DNA of 64,000 nucleotides from Ahaetulla prasina (taxonomy: Eukaryota; Chordata; Lepidosauria; Squamata; Colubridae): assembly GCF_028640845.1 (NCBI RefSeq), contig NC_080541.1, positions 155,526,502 through 155,590,501 of the forward strand. Reading direction: 5' to 3'. Positions 33,557-45,446 of this stretch are shown here, one piece after another. The notes under the pieces are model-generated. The model searched no databases and was not told where the DNA came from. It was given only the letters and a program-made list of their open reading frames with translations. The translations under genes were made by a program, and so were the position numbers. Positions within the stretch are counted from its first letter, which is position 1; each line of letters starts with the position of its first letter.

Positions 33557-34718
33557 TGAACACTATTCAATTTCAAACATATTCAATCTTGGCATTCTTG
33601 CTGTTGAATGGACAAAAGAAACCAACAACTCACTGTATCAAGTCAAATTTAGAATTAATGAAATAATTCCTGGATCGTCTTTAACTGTCAGTATTTTTTT
33701 GTTTTCCAACCAAGTTCAAAGAACTCCAATGATACAACCCACCAATCCATAACTACATATTTTGCAACCTCTGTAAAAACCTCCAGAGATATCCTATGAT
33801 ACAGTAGGCAGAATTCTGAACTGCTGTACCATCATAAAAATTGGGCATTGAATTTCAATTCCACTTATGAAATAACCTGAAAACCTTTGGTCTAGCTTCC
33901 AACCTCTTGAGCTGAAGAGAATACAAAGTTACAAGCTAAAACCATGAGGATTGTGGAAGAATGAGGCAATTAATTGGATCCAGCTCATTAGTTTATTTGA
34001 TTCAGTATTGTGAAAAGTAGAAGCAGATCTGCAAGATTTCAGACCAGTTGTTTTCAATCATAGCTGTAGATGCCAGGGTGAAACCTGCAATGTGCAGCAC
34101 ATGTTCCTTAACTCTTCTCTATCTTCCACCAATATAAATATATGAAACTTATATGCAGAAGACATCTCCTTCTCATACAAAGTTTCTGCTAGTGGAAAAT
34201 GCTGCCATCCATATCCAAATATTTTTCTTCTGATGTGCCAGAGCTTGCCTAAAAATCTATGAAGTTTCTTTAACAAATCAAAATACTGTTTTAATACCAT
34301 CTAGTGCTATTTATAGAATTCCACACACTTCTGTCAAACAATGCAATTACAATTAAAAGGATAATGTTTTATTCACAATTAAGAAACACATTTAAAGTAC
34401 ATTTCTGTGCCATATGAATCTGCTTACTGACAATTTACATCTGACTCAAATTATAATCCAGGACAACTGCAACCATAGCATGCAGGGGAACATAAGTATT
34501 GAAGTTGTCAATTCCTCTAAAAAAGTAAAAGTTCACAAACAAATGTAATTTTGGATAAATTTAGGTGTTTTTTCCACAGATTAAGCAAGACCAAAGTAAA
34601 ACTAATTTGGAATTTAAATATCAGCTGTCTAAACTAATATGATAATTTGATCATATTAATAAGCAAGAGGAAGTAGGTTAATTAAAACTAGAGCACCAAG
34701 TAGTTTGCAGAAAGTTTG
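33557..34718. other. Unique AT-rich DNA, no gene seen
   Basis: No supported feature. Confidence 0.5.
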
Positions 34719-34719
34719 G

Positions 34720-34765
<46 letters not shown>
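34719..34765. repeat. (GATT)n microsatellite
   Basis: Eleven or so GATT units, directly followed by a LINE/SINE 3' end in reverse orientation, so it is probably the expanded tail of that element. Confidence 0.95.
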
Positions 34766-34900
34766 AAAGAAATTTATATAGCCATCCAATTCACACATTG
34801 TTGACTCCAGGCGCCTTATAAAATTTTTAAAAATCCACTATACAATAAAAAGACATAAAAATCCATGCCACCCACTATGGCAGCAGCAACACACTGAAAT
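34766..34900 (-). mobile_element. LINE/SINE 3' tail fragment
   Basis: AAATTTATATAGCCATCCAA and GACTCCAGGCGCCTTATAAA resemble the reverse complement of an L2-like tail (…TAAGCCGCCCGGAGTC…). Short and diverged; family uncertain. Confidence 0.45.
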
Positions 34901-36394
34901 CAATCACTTTATCACCATTTAATGAACTCTTTCATCAGCTGACATTTCATTATTGATTTCTTGTCGTGAAAAAGAATCACAAGAATCATAAATTACATAC
35001 ATTAATATATGAATACAACACAAAATTGAGTGCCAAATGACATGAAAAGAAAAAAAAGTAATCCTTGCCACTCTACCAACATAGGGCCAAATTTTAAAAA
35101 ACACATTTGGGTCATTAATGCGTTAATAAAACTTCCCAATTTATAGCACAGATGATATTGTACCCTTGACAATTGCTAATACTTTGGAGACTTTGTATAA
35201 CATTTTCTGTGAACCATGAAGACATAATATGTAGCAGTTTGAGAATGCACAGACCACTGCACATATCTGCCCAGTCGGTGCTGCCCAAATGACTATTTAT
35301 TAAGAAAATTCCAAGGCAAAAAAACCCTGCTAATCCCAAAAATTTCATTCCTAATTTGGGGTGGGGGGTAATATACATACAAATGTGCAATTTACAAATG
35401 TTGAACATATCAAAAAGATATTAGACACACAATTGTTCTCTAATAAAAATTGAATGAGCATAAAGTTGCTGGGGCACAAACATCTGTCACTCATGCAGAT
35501 ATCATCCTGTATAAACCCATCCAACTAAATTCATTTTCCTTCTCGATTGTATCGGAATTGCTTGCGGCATGACAATTTGAATGACAGACATCCAACCTGG
35601 AATGCCAGAATGCATGCTTATGTTTTGTTTGCTGGCATCGTCCTTTCAGAGATGTAAATTTTTAAATATGCTTTTTTATTGAGAACAGGAAATATCTGGT
35701 CCAAGGTTGTTACCTTGGAATGCAAAGTCACATTATTATGGTCTTGCGGCTTTCATAAAATTTTTACTAAGTTTTTCAACTGACTTTTGAGTTTGCTAAT
35801 GAAAAGGACATGAATAATTTAAAAGGCAAGTGTGTAAGCGCATATTTGAACTCTGCCGCACTACTTCAGTATGAGAGACGGCACCCAAGACACAGTTTAA
35901 TGTAATCCCAAGAACTTTTGATTCAGACCATCAAAACATTTCATGAAATGTCCCATATAAAAGGTCAATATTGTCTCTGCCTCGCTGAATTATAGTTGGA
36001 TTTCAGCGAAGCGGCTTTAACGAAGGTGGTTTAATTTCTGAATCTGTATTATCTTTAATTAAAATTAGCTTGTCCTGATAAAAAAAATATATAATTTTAA
36101 AATAAGCGGCAACTCTGCTTTTAAAGCATTGCTTATTATGTCCATCAAAAACTAATACCTTTATCGGGAAAGGGGGGAAACAAATCACTACTTAACAAAC
36201 CATGTAGATAGTGTGAAGATGTATCAGCCTATATGTAGCCTACCCTTGATATTGGTGTGAAGCTGAATATCAGAAGTATAGATGAAGAATTATATATTAA
36301 AGCTGCTTAAAGAAAAATCCAAGGAAAGCAGAGATATGGAAATGGCAACCAAAATAAGGGAGCCAGACAAGCCTTGACATGATAGCAGTGGCTA
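34901..36394. other. Unique AT-rich DNA, no gene seen
   Basis: No recognised coding sequence or repeat. Confidence 0.5.
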
Positions 36395-36636
36395 TCTAAT
36401 AGAATAGAATAGAATAGAATAGAATAGAATAGAATAGAATAGAATAGAATAGAATAGAATAGAATAGAATTTTATTGGCCAAGTGTGATTGGACACACAA
36501 GGAATTTGTCTTGGTGCATATGCTCTCAGTGTACATAAAAGAAAAGATACGTTCATCAAGGTACAACATTTACAACACAATTGATGGTCAATATATCAAT
36601 ATAAATCATAAGGATTGTCAGCAACAAGTTATAGTC
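36395..36636 (-). mobile_element. L3-type CR1 LINE 3' end with long (AGAAT)n array
   Basis: About 14 AGAAT units (36401-36471) run into TTTTATTGGCCAAGTGTGAT and the conserved L3 3' UTR in reverse. The LINE part is short (about 165 bp). It adjoins a CR1 copy in the opposite orientation. Confidence 0.9.
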
Positions 36637-36930
36637 ATAATATTTAAGTGGCTGCCACAACTTATTCTCCAAAGCACCTGAAGGCAGGACAAGAAGCAAT
36701 GAATGTAAATTAATCAAGGAGAAAAGCAATCTAGAATTAAAGAAAAATTGCCTAACAGCAAGCACATTTAACCAGTAGAACTATTTGCCTTCAGAAGTTG
36801 TAGGTGCTCCATCACTGGAGACTTTTAAGAAGACACTGGACAGAAATGGTATAGGGTCTCCTGCTTGAGCAGGAGGGTTTGGACTAGAAGACTTCCAAGG
36901 TCCCTCCCAACTCTATTATTATGTTTAGAT
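36637..36930 (+). mobile_element. CR1 LINE, 3' end fragment
   Basis: CCAAAGCACCTGAAGGCAGG, CAGAAGTTGTAGGTGCTCCA and CTCCTGCTTGAGCAGGAGGG identify the CR1 end, followed by CCCTCCCAACTCTATTATTA. Strongly 5'-truncated. Confidence 0.9.
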
Positions 36931-38207
36931 GAGATCAGAAAGTCTGCATATCCTTGCCCATACTAAGGATGTATCAAAGCTTTCAGCTACTCCTTTAAGA
37001 AGGGAAGAAGTCATTCATTTTTAATGTTATTGAAGATTTTAACTATCCATTCCGACCTATTTTTTTTCTGAAGGACAGTATCTCTGTTTTCTAAAATGTA
37101 TGTACAGTAGTACAGAAATGGTCCCTCATAACCATCCTTCCTTTCCCTTTTGAGATTATAGTTTGTTTTGAACAACCCCAATTGGCTTTGGCCACTTAGT
37201 TGTTAATCAAAGTGACAGTGATTATCCTTACCATTTTACTTCAATTTTCCTTTCTTTTTCCTACTTCCTTCAGCTGACCTGGGATTTTTTTCTCTTTTAG
37301 GACATCTTGGTATAGGGTAAATAAACAATTGAAACTAAAAGCAGAGTGACATTGCAAAGATCATAAGTGTAAGGACTGGTTGCTAAGTCAGTTTTTTAAC
37401 ACTGTTGCAGCAGTCATTTAACAAGGCAGTTACTAAGTAAGGACTACCTATATGACTGAATCAAGTTTCATAAATCTTCTTTAGGGCCTGTTCTAAATCA
37501 CTTTTGGTGTTTTTGTTCCAGCATTAAGATCAAAATCTTTCTGAAAATCCATTGTAGCTATTTCAACATGAATTTTATTTGAAATTCAGTCATCGCTTCC
37601 CTTTAATGGCTATTTTGATATGTTCTAGATTGTAGGCAGCAGTTTTATAGCATGCAGGCACGCACAACGTTTGATCGATACATATATTTGCATTCCCATG
37701 GATTAATCTCCAACATGTGTCTTGAATAATTTCAGGCAGGAATTTGCAAATTTCAAAGCCTTCAAAAATCCCTACTACAGCTCTTTGCTGACTTTAACTA
37801 AGAGAGGGATATCTACTGGTGTATCTGTGTTAAATACAAAAGTCATTATCTACATGGCACCCCTGGAGTCTGAATGTTTGTTTTAATTCTCTTTAAAAAG
37901 AAGCCAGAAAGCAAAGATATACAGGAGAAAAGCTGCATTAAGTGTGTATCATTCAGATTCTAATTTAATTGCTGGCAGGTTTGGCAAAAAATAAGTAAAT
38001 GGCTGCCTAATTGTTTCAATCTCTCTCCCTTTTCCCTATTCTCTAAGGTTTCTTTTCCTCATAATGTGAAGCAATATTCTTTTCAATGAAATGTTTAAAT
38101 AAAAAATGTTGTCTTCATTGAGTGGGCTTGCTTTGGTTGACTTTTGATCTCCAGCTTTTATTTTATTTATTTATTTATTAAATTTATATTTATATTTCCA
38201 TTACTCT
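36931..38207. other. Mostly unique DNA with a mariner-like MITE end
   Basis: Near 37340-37453 the sequence GGTTGCTAAGTCAG...GTAAGGACTACCTA is the right end of the MITE family seen at 1922. A TTTA run lies near 38160. No gene was seen. Confidence 0.45.
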
Positions 38208-38974
38208 ATCCACTAAGATGTTGATTTCAAAATATTTAACTGAATCCAGTTTGCTTTAATTAGATCTTTTAAAAATATCCTTGGCTTTTCTTTTTTAGAT
38301 ACATAGCCTAAGTCTCTATTTGTTTCTACGTGCGCGCACACACACACACACACACACACATTTATATATAAATTGGTTCTCTGAATGTTAAGAAAAAGAA
38401 ATGAAATGGAACTATGGGAATAAGATGATTAAGAAAAGCATGTCTTAAAACCTAGTGATTAACTTTGGTTTGATAAATATATGTCAAGTACATATTCAAG
38501 GGCTATTATTTTGGTCAAAATTCTGGTGAAATATAGTACTTACGTTGCTTATTCAATCAAATATACATCACAGATTATAGACACAGAAATCTACTATTTT
38601 TGATGGAATGACATTTCCGTCAAACCTTCCAATAAATCTGCTATTTTTGAGGGAATGACATTTCCGTCAAACCTTCCAATAAAAGAGTTAGAATCTACTA
38701 ATTCTCAACATAGTCAAGCAGAAACAGGATATTTAACATCTCCCACTGAAAACAGTTTTTGCTTAGAGAAATCACCAAATTTAATTGTTTAAAAAGGAAC
38801 CCACTGAAGTGGTTCCATTAATGCCTACATACACACCCATTATGTTAATCCCTTTCAGGGTAAGCAAACTTACAGAAAGAGTAGAGAGGAACAATGAGCC
38901 AGAAAAATGAGACAAGAAAAGGAATCCAACAAATTTAGTTTAAATCAACATTTTTCTACCCTTGCAAACCCTCC
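38208..38974. repeat. Dispersed segmental duplication, copy 1
   Basis: Homologous over its length with 41028-41841 (e.g. GATAAATATATGTCAAGTAC, CATTATGTTAATCCCTTTCA, both shared exactly). It contains a (CA)n run at about 38335-38360 and a private tandem duplication of about 47 bp at 38590-38683. No coding potential or known family. Confidence 0.85.
38590..38683. repeat. 47-bp tandem duplication
   Basis: The unit containing GACATTTCCGTCAAACCTTC is present twice with two base changes. The partner segment at 41028 has it once, so it arose after the larger duplication. Confidence 0.9.
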
Positions 38975-41027
38975 TTGCTATTTTATTTATTTATTCATTA
39001 TATTTCTATGTCCCCTATCTTGCATAGGAGTGACAATAGGAAGCTTACAATCAAAAACCACAAGAAAAAATATTAAAGAATTAAAATGAAACACATTAAG
39101 AAGAGAATTGAGTTCAAACTGATAACAAGGGATCAGAAAGAAAGGGAGATGCACATTAATTCCTTAGTGCGGATAGAAGCAATGCATTGAATTAGCATGT
39201 ATCAAACAACTTTTGTCAAATAAAGTCCTTTAATGGAATTTACACATGACTATTTACATAATTCACACAATTCATAATTCTATGAATAAATTATGAAAAA
39301 TAAGTAATTTAAGGAGGAGCAAGAAGCAAAAAGATATTAAAGAAACATCTTTCAAAAACTTAATAATTGCTACCTTCTGGTCAGAAATAGGTTTCTGGAG
39401 AACATAGGGTATTCAGTTTGAAATGACATTGAAAAGACAGGTTTCATTCTGCACAAATTAATGAAGAGCAAAAATCAGTTGATTCTTTCTTTTTTAAAAA
39501 ATGACTATAAAAAACATTACAAAGTCACTGACTCCAGCAGCCCCAAAGTCTCCACTTTTTTAGGGTTTTTAAAAACGTTACTTAAAGGTTGGACTAGGAA
39601 GACAGGTACTAGTCTAGTCTAGTCAACTTTCAGCCATGGAAGAACAAGGATGACTTTGGGCCGATCATTTTCTCTCTATCAGTTCTATCTCACCGGGTTG
39701 TTTTTGTGGGGACAAATTGGAGAAACATAGACCAAGAAGTATGTTTTTCTAGAAGAAACTATTATTTTAAAAAATGACTTTTTGGGGGAGAGTGTCTCTC
39801 TATCATCATTTGGGCACCTGTTGAATAGATCAACTTTGGGTGTGCAAAATATTTATTTCCAGCTTGGGTAATTCTTTATATTTTCTTGATCTGATTTTGC
39901 TTGTTCTTATTCTTTCCTCTCCTCTCTTCTCCCTTTTTTACTTCTCTCCTCTTTTATGACCTTTCCCTTCTACAGGCTGTAATTATTTGCTGATCTATCA
40001 GAGGTTGTTATATCCGACTTTGTGTAAACCTTTTGGAAAGATTAATTTTGAACTGGCTCTTGAATTTCTGCACACAGACTACTTAAAAGCACAAAGTGGA
40101 CTAGAATATGGATGTTTAGGTGGGGGACACTGAATGAAAGCAGTGAAAGGGTAGAAGAAATAAATTCAAGGGAATTTGAAAGGACCAATCTTGTAAAGGT
40201 ATCCCTATGATAACTCTGTTAGATTTGATAAAAATTGGGTAGGAGGAGGGAGTGGGGCAGCTTGCTATTGTGAGAGCCAAGATGACATTTCAAGGAACTG
40301 ACTGTAATTCTTACAGCCACAAAATGATGGGTGGATCCTTGAGACCTCAGTGAAGACCCTGCAAATGATTTTTAGTGGCATTTGAAGGCCTGAAGAGACT
40401 TTCAAAGTCACAGTACGAACTCATGAAGTGTATTTGAATAGAAGGGAAAAGGAGATTAAGTAGACCGTCATTGTGTATACTGTCCTAAGCCCCTGAATGG
40501 GAGGCTTATACTCTCATAATCATTATTAACTGCAATGTTCATTTTTATAGTCTTAATTTAATAGTTAAATTGATAAAATTGATGCTTTTTGAACCACACT
40601 TTTAAATTGTGTGAATACAACTGCAAGGGCAATTGCAAATGCAGCCCCAAAAACCCTGACTTACTTGCAACCCTATTTTATGAATGGCTTGAACAGCAGG
40701 AGTATCTTAGAGGTAGACACAAAACTACTCTGACTGTGAAAGTCCACCTCAACAAGCAGGTTCTAATCTAAATCCTCTTTTTCTCTTTCATGTTCTTTTA
40801 TACGCTTTCCTTTAGAGTAGTATTGAATAAGTCCTATATATAGTTGTGGTGCTCTTTCTCCTGAATATATGTCACAGCTAGCTCATTATTTGAAAATCAT
40901 CATAATTTGAACATTGCTCAGCTTGACATTTTATTCAGAGTTTAACCCCATTCCCAGCTATATATAGTCACATTGTTACTAAGTATGTCATCAGTTCTTC
41001 TAAATATTTCCATTAGTGAGTGCTCTA
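38975..41027. other. Mostly unique DNA with a MIR/ACA-type SINE remnant
   Basis: About 39640-39745 (GACTTTGGGCCGATCATTTT, CTCACCGGGTTGTTTTTGTG) is the body of a MIR/ACA-type SINE on the plus strand. A short LINE-tail-like piece lies near 38975-39060. A pyrimidine-rich stretch runs about 39900-39970. No gene was seen. Confidence 0.45.
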
Positions 41028-41140
41028 AAATGTTGATTTCAAAAGATCTAACTGAATCCAGTTTGTTTTAATTAGATCTTTTAAAAATTATACCTGCTTT
41101 TCTTTTTTAGATACATAGCCTAAGTCACTATTTGTTTCTA

Positions 41141-41142
<2 letters not shown>

Positions 41143-41186
<44 letters not shown>
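41143..41186. repeat. (AC)n microsatellite
   Basis: About 22 AC units, at the position of the shorter CA run in the related segment at 38335. Confidence 0.95.
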
Positions 41187-41188
<2 letters not shown>

Positions 41189-41665
41189 TTGGTTTTCTGG
41201 ATATTAAGTAAAAAAAATGAAATGGAAAAGTGGGAATAAGAAAATTAAGAAAAAATGTCTCAAAACTGAGCAATTAGCTTTGGATTGATAAATATATGTC
41301 AAGTACATATTCAGAGGCTATTATTTTGGTCAAAATTCTGGTGAAATACAGTACTTATTTTGATTATTGAATCAAAAGATATGTCACAGATTACTGAGTC
41401 TGTCTTCTTATAGACACAGGTATTTTTGATGGAATGACCTTTCCTTCAGACCTTCCAATATAAGTAGAACCTACTAATTCCCAACATAGTCAAACACAAA
41501 CAAGATACTTAACATCTGTCACTGAAAATGGTTTCTGCTTAGAGAAAAATACAGAATTGAACTGTTCAAAAGTGAACACACTCAAGTGGTTCCACTAATG
41601 CCTGTATACACGCCCATTATGTTAATCCCTTTCAGGGTAAGGAAACACAAAGACCAGAGAGGTTT

Positions 41666-41667
<2 letters not shown>

Positions 41668-41742
<75 letters not shown>
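41668..41742. repeat. (AAT)n microsatellite
   Basis: About 25 perfect AAT units. The homologous position near 38890 has none, so the array grew or was inserted after the duplication. Confidence 0.95.
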
Positions 41743-41747
<5 letters not shown>

Positions 41748-42063
41748 AGAGAAATGAGATAAGAAAAGGAATCCACTAAATTTAGTTTAAAATCAACATT
41801 TTTTCCCCTATATCTTCTATCCTTGCAAACCCTCTTTGCTTTCACTATGTCTGTGCATTGTTTCATGCATTACTTTTTGTATTTAGGGATCAATACTATG
41901 TGCTACACAAATATAACCTGAATTGTAGAATAACACAGAATAAGTTAAAGTAGGAATTGCCTTGAAAAATATCTCTATTCGTAATAAAGTAACTGGGCTT
42001 TCCAGTATTTTCTTGTATGAACTGCCTAAACAGTTTTATAAAGAATACAGTCACCATCTTAGA

Positions 42064-42110
42064 ATTTCCCTGGGAATTAAGACAATTACAGTCTTAATTC
42101 CCAGGGAAAT
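42064..42110. repeat. Perfect 20-bp hairpin, 7-nt loop
   Basis: ATTTCCCTGGGAATTAAGAC, loop AATTACA, then the exact reverse complement. It is not part of the hAT MITE that begins 32 bp downstream. Confidence 0.97.
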
Positions 42111-42142
42111 ATGGTCATTTTGAATGAACTCTTAATTCAAAC

Positions 42143-42436
42143 CAGTGGTGGGTTTCAAATTTTTTTACTACAGGTTCTGTGGGTGTGGCTTGGTGGGCGT
42201 GGTATGGCTTGGTGGGCATGGCAGAGGAAGAATACTGTAAAATCTCCATTCCCACCCCATTCCAGGGGAAGGTTACTGCAAAATCATCATTTCCTCCCAA
42301 TCAGCTGGGACTTGGGAGGCAGAAAATAGATGGGGGCAGAGCCAGGCAGAATTTTTTCTACAGGTTCTCCGAACTACACCAAATTTCCACTACCGGTTCT
42401 CCAGAAATGGTCAGAACCTGCTGAAACCCACCTCTG
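42143..42436 (+). mobile_element. hAT-type MITE, copy 4, with perfect 8-bp duplication
   Basis: It runs from CAGTGGTGGGTTTCA to its inverted partner TGAAACCCACCTCTG, which differs at one position. ATTCAAAC is duplicated exactly on both sides (42135-42142, 42437-42444). At 294 bp it is the cleanest copy and can serve as the reference for the family. No coding capacity. Confidence 0.95.
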
Positions 42437-42841
42437 ATTCAAACTCTTCAAATATCCCTCAAATTAAAACCCAGATATTTCTCCCATGAAGGAAGTTTCA
42501 CCATTGCCTAGAGGTGACTCCTTGACAAGATGCTAACATAATTGGCATGGATAGAAACTGAAATGTTGAAAAAAAGGGAAAAAATAAAAGTCTGGTAAGA
42601 CTCTCAAAAGGACTATTAACTCCCCTACTTAAATCATCAAGAAATATGCTTTCTTCATTCTTCGGTTTGAACCTCAAAGCCTTCAGAATGTTGTTTCCAG
42701 CTGTCATTTCCAGTGTGAATACACGAAGGAGGTACTAAATACAGGGAAAGAAATCATATTACTAGTATTTAATTAATTTGATGTCATCAAATTATTTTTT
42801 ACCTTAGTCCTACTGGCCAGTGTACTTACTTATTCATTTAT
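42437..42841. other. Unique DNA, no gene seen
   Basis: Nothing recognised. Confidence 0.45.
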
Positions 42842-43090
42842 TTATTTAGGGTTGTTGTTTTTTCATCCTACCTTTATTATTTTTATAAATAACTCAGGGA
42901 AGTGAGCAAACCTAATACTCCTTCCTCCTTCTATTTTCCCACAAGAACAATCCTGTGAGATGATTTGGGCTAAGAGAGAGTGACTGGCCCAAAATCACCT
43001 AGGTAGATATCAAATGTAGAACTAGAACTCACCATTTCCTGATTTCTAGCCTGGTACCTTAACTACTAGACCAAAGTGGCTCGGGGTCTG
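42842..43090 (-). mobile_element. MIR/ACA-type tRNA-derived SINE
   Basis: On the minus strand it reads GCCACTTTGGTCTAGTAGTT (tRNA-like head with A box), GGTGAGTTCTAGTTC (B-box region, decayed), GATTTTGGGCCAGTCACTCT (core), then an L2-like end into a TTTATTTA tail. It is a SINE, not a functional tRNA: the cloverleaf does not close. Confidence 0.75.
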
Positions 43091-43530
43091 CTTTGTCCTG
43101 CTCACTTCTTGGAAAGCAGACCTTCTCAGGCTACACAATGTCCCATAGCCTGTAAAGGTGTCTTCTGCCATTTTTCATATGTTGACGTAGCTTAGGTGCC
43201 ATACTGTTCCTCTAAGAATGTTATTCATACGAATTTGGAAGCAGGCAGATGGTAAAGCTTTTCACCACTCAAAAACTCCATGTGTTTGGGAAAACACAGG
43301 GAAAAATATCCAGATACAATGATGCAATATTGGTTATCAGTGCATTTTTAAATGCTGGAAAACATTTTTAATAAATTTGTACAATTGCTTATGGGTGAAT
43401 GTAATATGGTTTTCTGACTCCCTTTCTTTCCCACTGTGATTTCCAAATCAGATGTGTGGACTTCAACTCCCAGAATTCTCCAACCAGCATGTTGGCTGGG
43501 GAATTCTCGACATTAAAGCCCCTACCTCTT
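43091..43530. other. Unique DNA, no gene seen
   Basis: Nothing recognised; a short inverted phrase CCAGAATTCTCC/GGGGAATTCTCG lies near 43470-43510. Confidence 0.45.
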
Positions 43531-43983
43531 ATTTTTATTTATTTTATTTTATTTATTTTATTTGATTTTTATACCGCCCTTCTCCCGAAGGACTCAGGGC
43601 GGTGTACAGGCAAAATAAAACCAACAATACAAATATACACGATTTAAATACCCTTAAAAAACTTATTTAAAATTAGCCTGATGTTAAAAATTATCGTCAA
43701 TTAAAACCCCATTTAAAATTGCTAAAATTCACTTTTAAAATCCAATTAAGCCAGCCCCGCGCGAATAAAAAGATGTGTCTTCAGTTTGCGACGGAATGTC
43801 CGAAGGTCAGGTATTTGACGTAAACCCGGGGGAAGCTCGTTCCAGAGAGTGGGAGCCCCCACAGAGAAGGCCCTTCCCCTGGGGGCCGCCAGCCGACATT
43901 GTTTGGCGGACGGCACCCTGAGAAGTCCCTCTCTATGGGAGCGTACGGGTCGGTGGGAGGCATGTGGTAACAGCAGGCGGTCT
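43531..43983 (-). mobile_element. L2 LINE 3' end fragment
   Basis: Plus-strand phrases GACTCAGGGCGGTGTACAGG, GGAAGCTCGTTCCAGAG, CACAGAGAAGGCCCTTCCCC match the L2 end in reverse, with a TTTTA-rich tail. Terminal coding region only, about 80 codons. Confidence 0.9.
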
Positions 43984-44394
43984 TAAAGTTGCCAAGTTTG
44001 AACATAAAGACTGTTTTAGTCATTTTATACTAATTGTTACAACAGGATAATCTGTAAAACACTTGCCTTTGTCACTCAACTGTGGCTGGCGTGAAGCCCC
44101 AAAGCAGGTTGTTTTGGGTTGTATGAATTTCTTTTATTATTTCTTAATTTCTTGCCTCAAATCAGGCAATTCCATCATTTTCAATTACCGTATATACTCG
44201 AGTATAAGCCGATCCGAATATAAGCCGAGGCACCTAATTTTACCACAAAAACTGGGAAAAACTATTGACTCGAGTATAAGCCGAGGGTGGGAAATGAGGC
44301 AGCTACTGGTCAATGTAAAAAATAAAGATAGAGCCAAGTAAAATAACATGAATATTTATTTGAACGAAAAACAATAAAAGTGCAAAAGGGGGAA

Positions 44395-44850
44395 GGAGGA
44401 TTCCCAGCTTTAGAAAATTTAGAACTACGCCGCCTTTGGTATGACCTGAGCATAGCTCATAAAATTATCTGCTACAATGTACTTCCTATCAATGACTACT
44501 TCAGCTTCAACCACAACAATACACGAGAACACAATAGATTCAAACTTAAAAGTGAACCTCTCCAATCTAGATTGCAGAAAATGTGACTTCAGTAACAGAG
44601 TTGTTAATGCCTGGAATGTGCTACCTGACTCTGTGGTCTCTTCCCAAAATCCCCAAAGCCTTAACCAAAGACTATCTAGTATTGACCTCACCCCATTCCT
44701 AAGAGGTCTGTAAGGCGTGCATAAGAGCACCAGCGTGCCTACCGTCCCTGTCCTAATGTTCCCTTTAGTTGTATTCCTTTTATGTATTCAATTCATGCTT
44801 ATATTTATATAATTATTTAATATGTATTTGACAAAATAAATGAATGAATG
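44395..44850 (+). mobile_element. Non-LTR LINE 3' fragment with (GAAT)n tail
   Basis: Translation shows LRRLWYDLSIAHKIICYNVL, NTREHNRFKLKSEP, then after a frameshift FSNRVVNAWNVLPDSVVSS, a C-terminal arrangement typical of CR1/jockey-group reverse-transcriptase ORFs. The 3' UTR ends in AAATAAATGAATGAATG. Exact clade not determined. Confidence 0.65.
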
Positions 44851-44945
44851 AATGAATGAATAGAATAGAATAGAATAGAATTTTTATTGGCTAAGTGTGA
44901 TTGGACACACAAGGAATGAATGAATGAATGAATGAGTGAGTGAGT
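44838..44945 (-). mobile_element. Very short L3-type LINE end nested in (GAAT)n
   Basis: A 5'-truncated L3 tail of roughly 75 bp (AGAAT units, then TTTTTATTGGCTAAGTGTGA and GGACACACAAGGAAT) is framed on both sides by TGAA repeats. It therefore inserted into the tetranucleotide tail of the preceding LINE. Confidence 0.85.
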
Positions 44946-45390
44946 TACTTCAACAACATTGTCTCACAGAAATTGACAATACAACTGCAAGCATGAAAAT
45001 GAGTCCTCCTTTAGCTTCCAAGGGACCAGGGTGCCTCTGAAGGTCAGTGCTCTAAGCACTAAGAACCCAGCACAAATCTAAGCCTGTATGCACACCAATA
45101 GTGAAAATACCCTGCACAGTGTCTCTTGGCAGAGAAGGTTAATTTTCATAGACGTTGGGGTGGCTTTTTTTTTTTTTTGGCAGGGCAATAAGGGTCTCTA
45201 ATATCATTAAACCCAAGTGTGAGGAAAAGACAGCAGCTAAAATGTTAAGGCCAGTTGTGTGACCTTCTCCAATACAGTTGGCCTGGCTGTTTGCCAAAAC
45301 TTAAAACACCCTCCCATCCCCCTCCTGCTAAAGCTTCTTTCTTAAAACAATTGTGGTCTTTGCCTTTCATTGTGCCAATCGACTTTAGAA

Positions 45391-45392
<2 letters not shown>
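44946..45392. other. Interior of the TIR-bounded region, no gene seen
   Basis: Contains a T12 run near 45166; otherwise unrecognised. Confidence 0.45.
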
Positions 45393-45445
<53 letters not shown>

Positions 45446-45446
45446 G
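45393..45446. repeat. Compound (GT)n(GA)n microsatellite
   Basis: About 14 GT units switch directly into about 12 GA units. Confidence 0.95.

Larger units (their letters stand above)
41028..41841. repeat. Dispersed segmental duplication, copy 2
   Basis: Direct-orientation partner of 38208-38974, visibly diverged by base changes and small indels. It carries a longer (AC)n run and a private (AAT)n array absent from copy 1. Confidence 0.85.

Noticed and set aside
41668..41742. CRISPR-like regular array
   Set aside because: It is a pure trinucleotide microsatellite without spacers, in vertebrate DNA.
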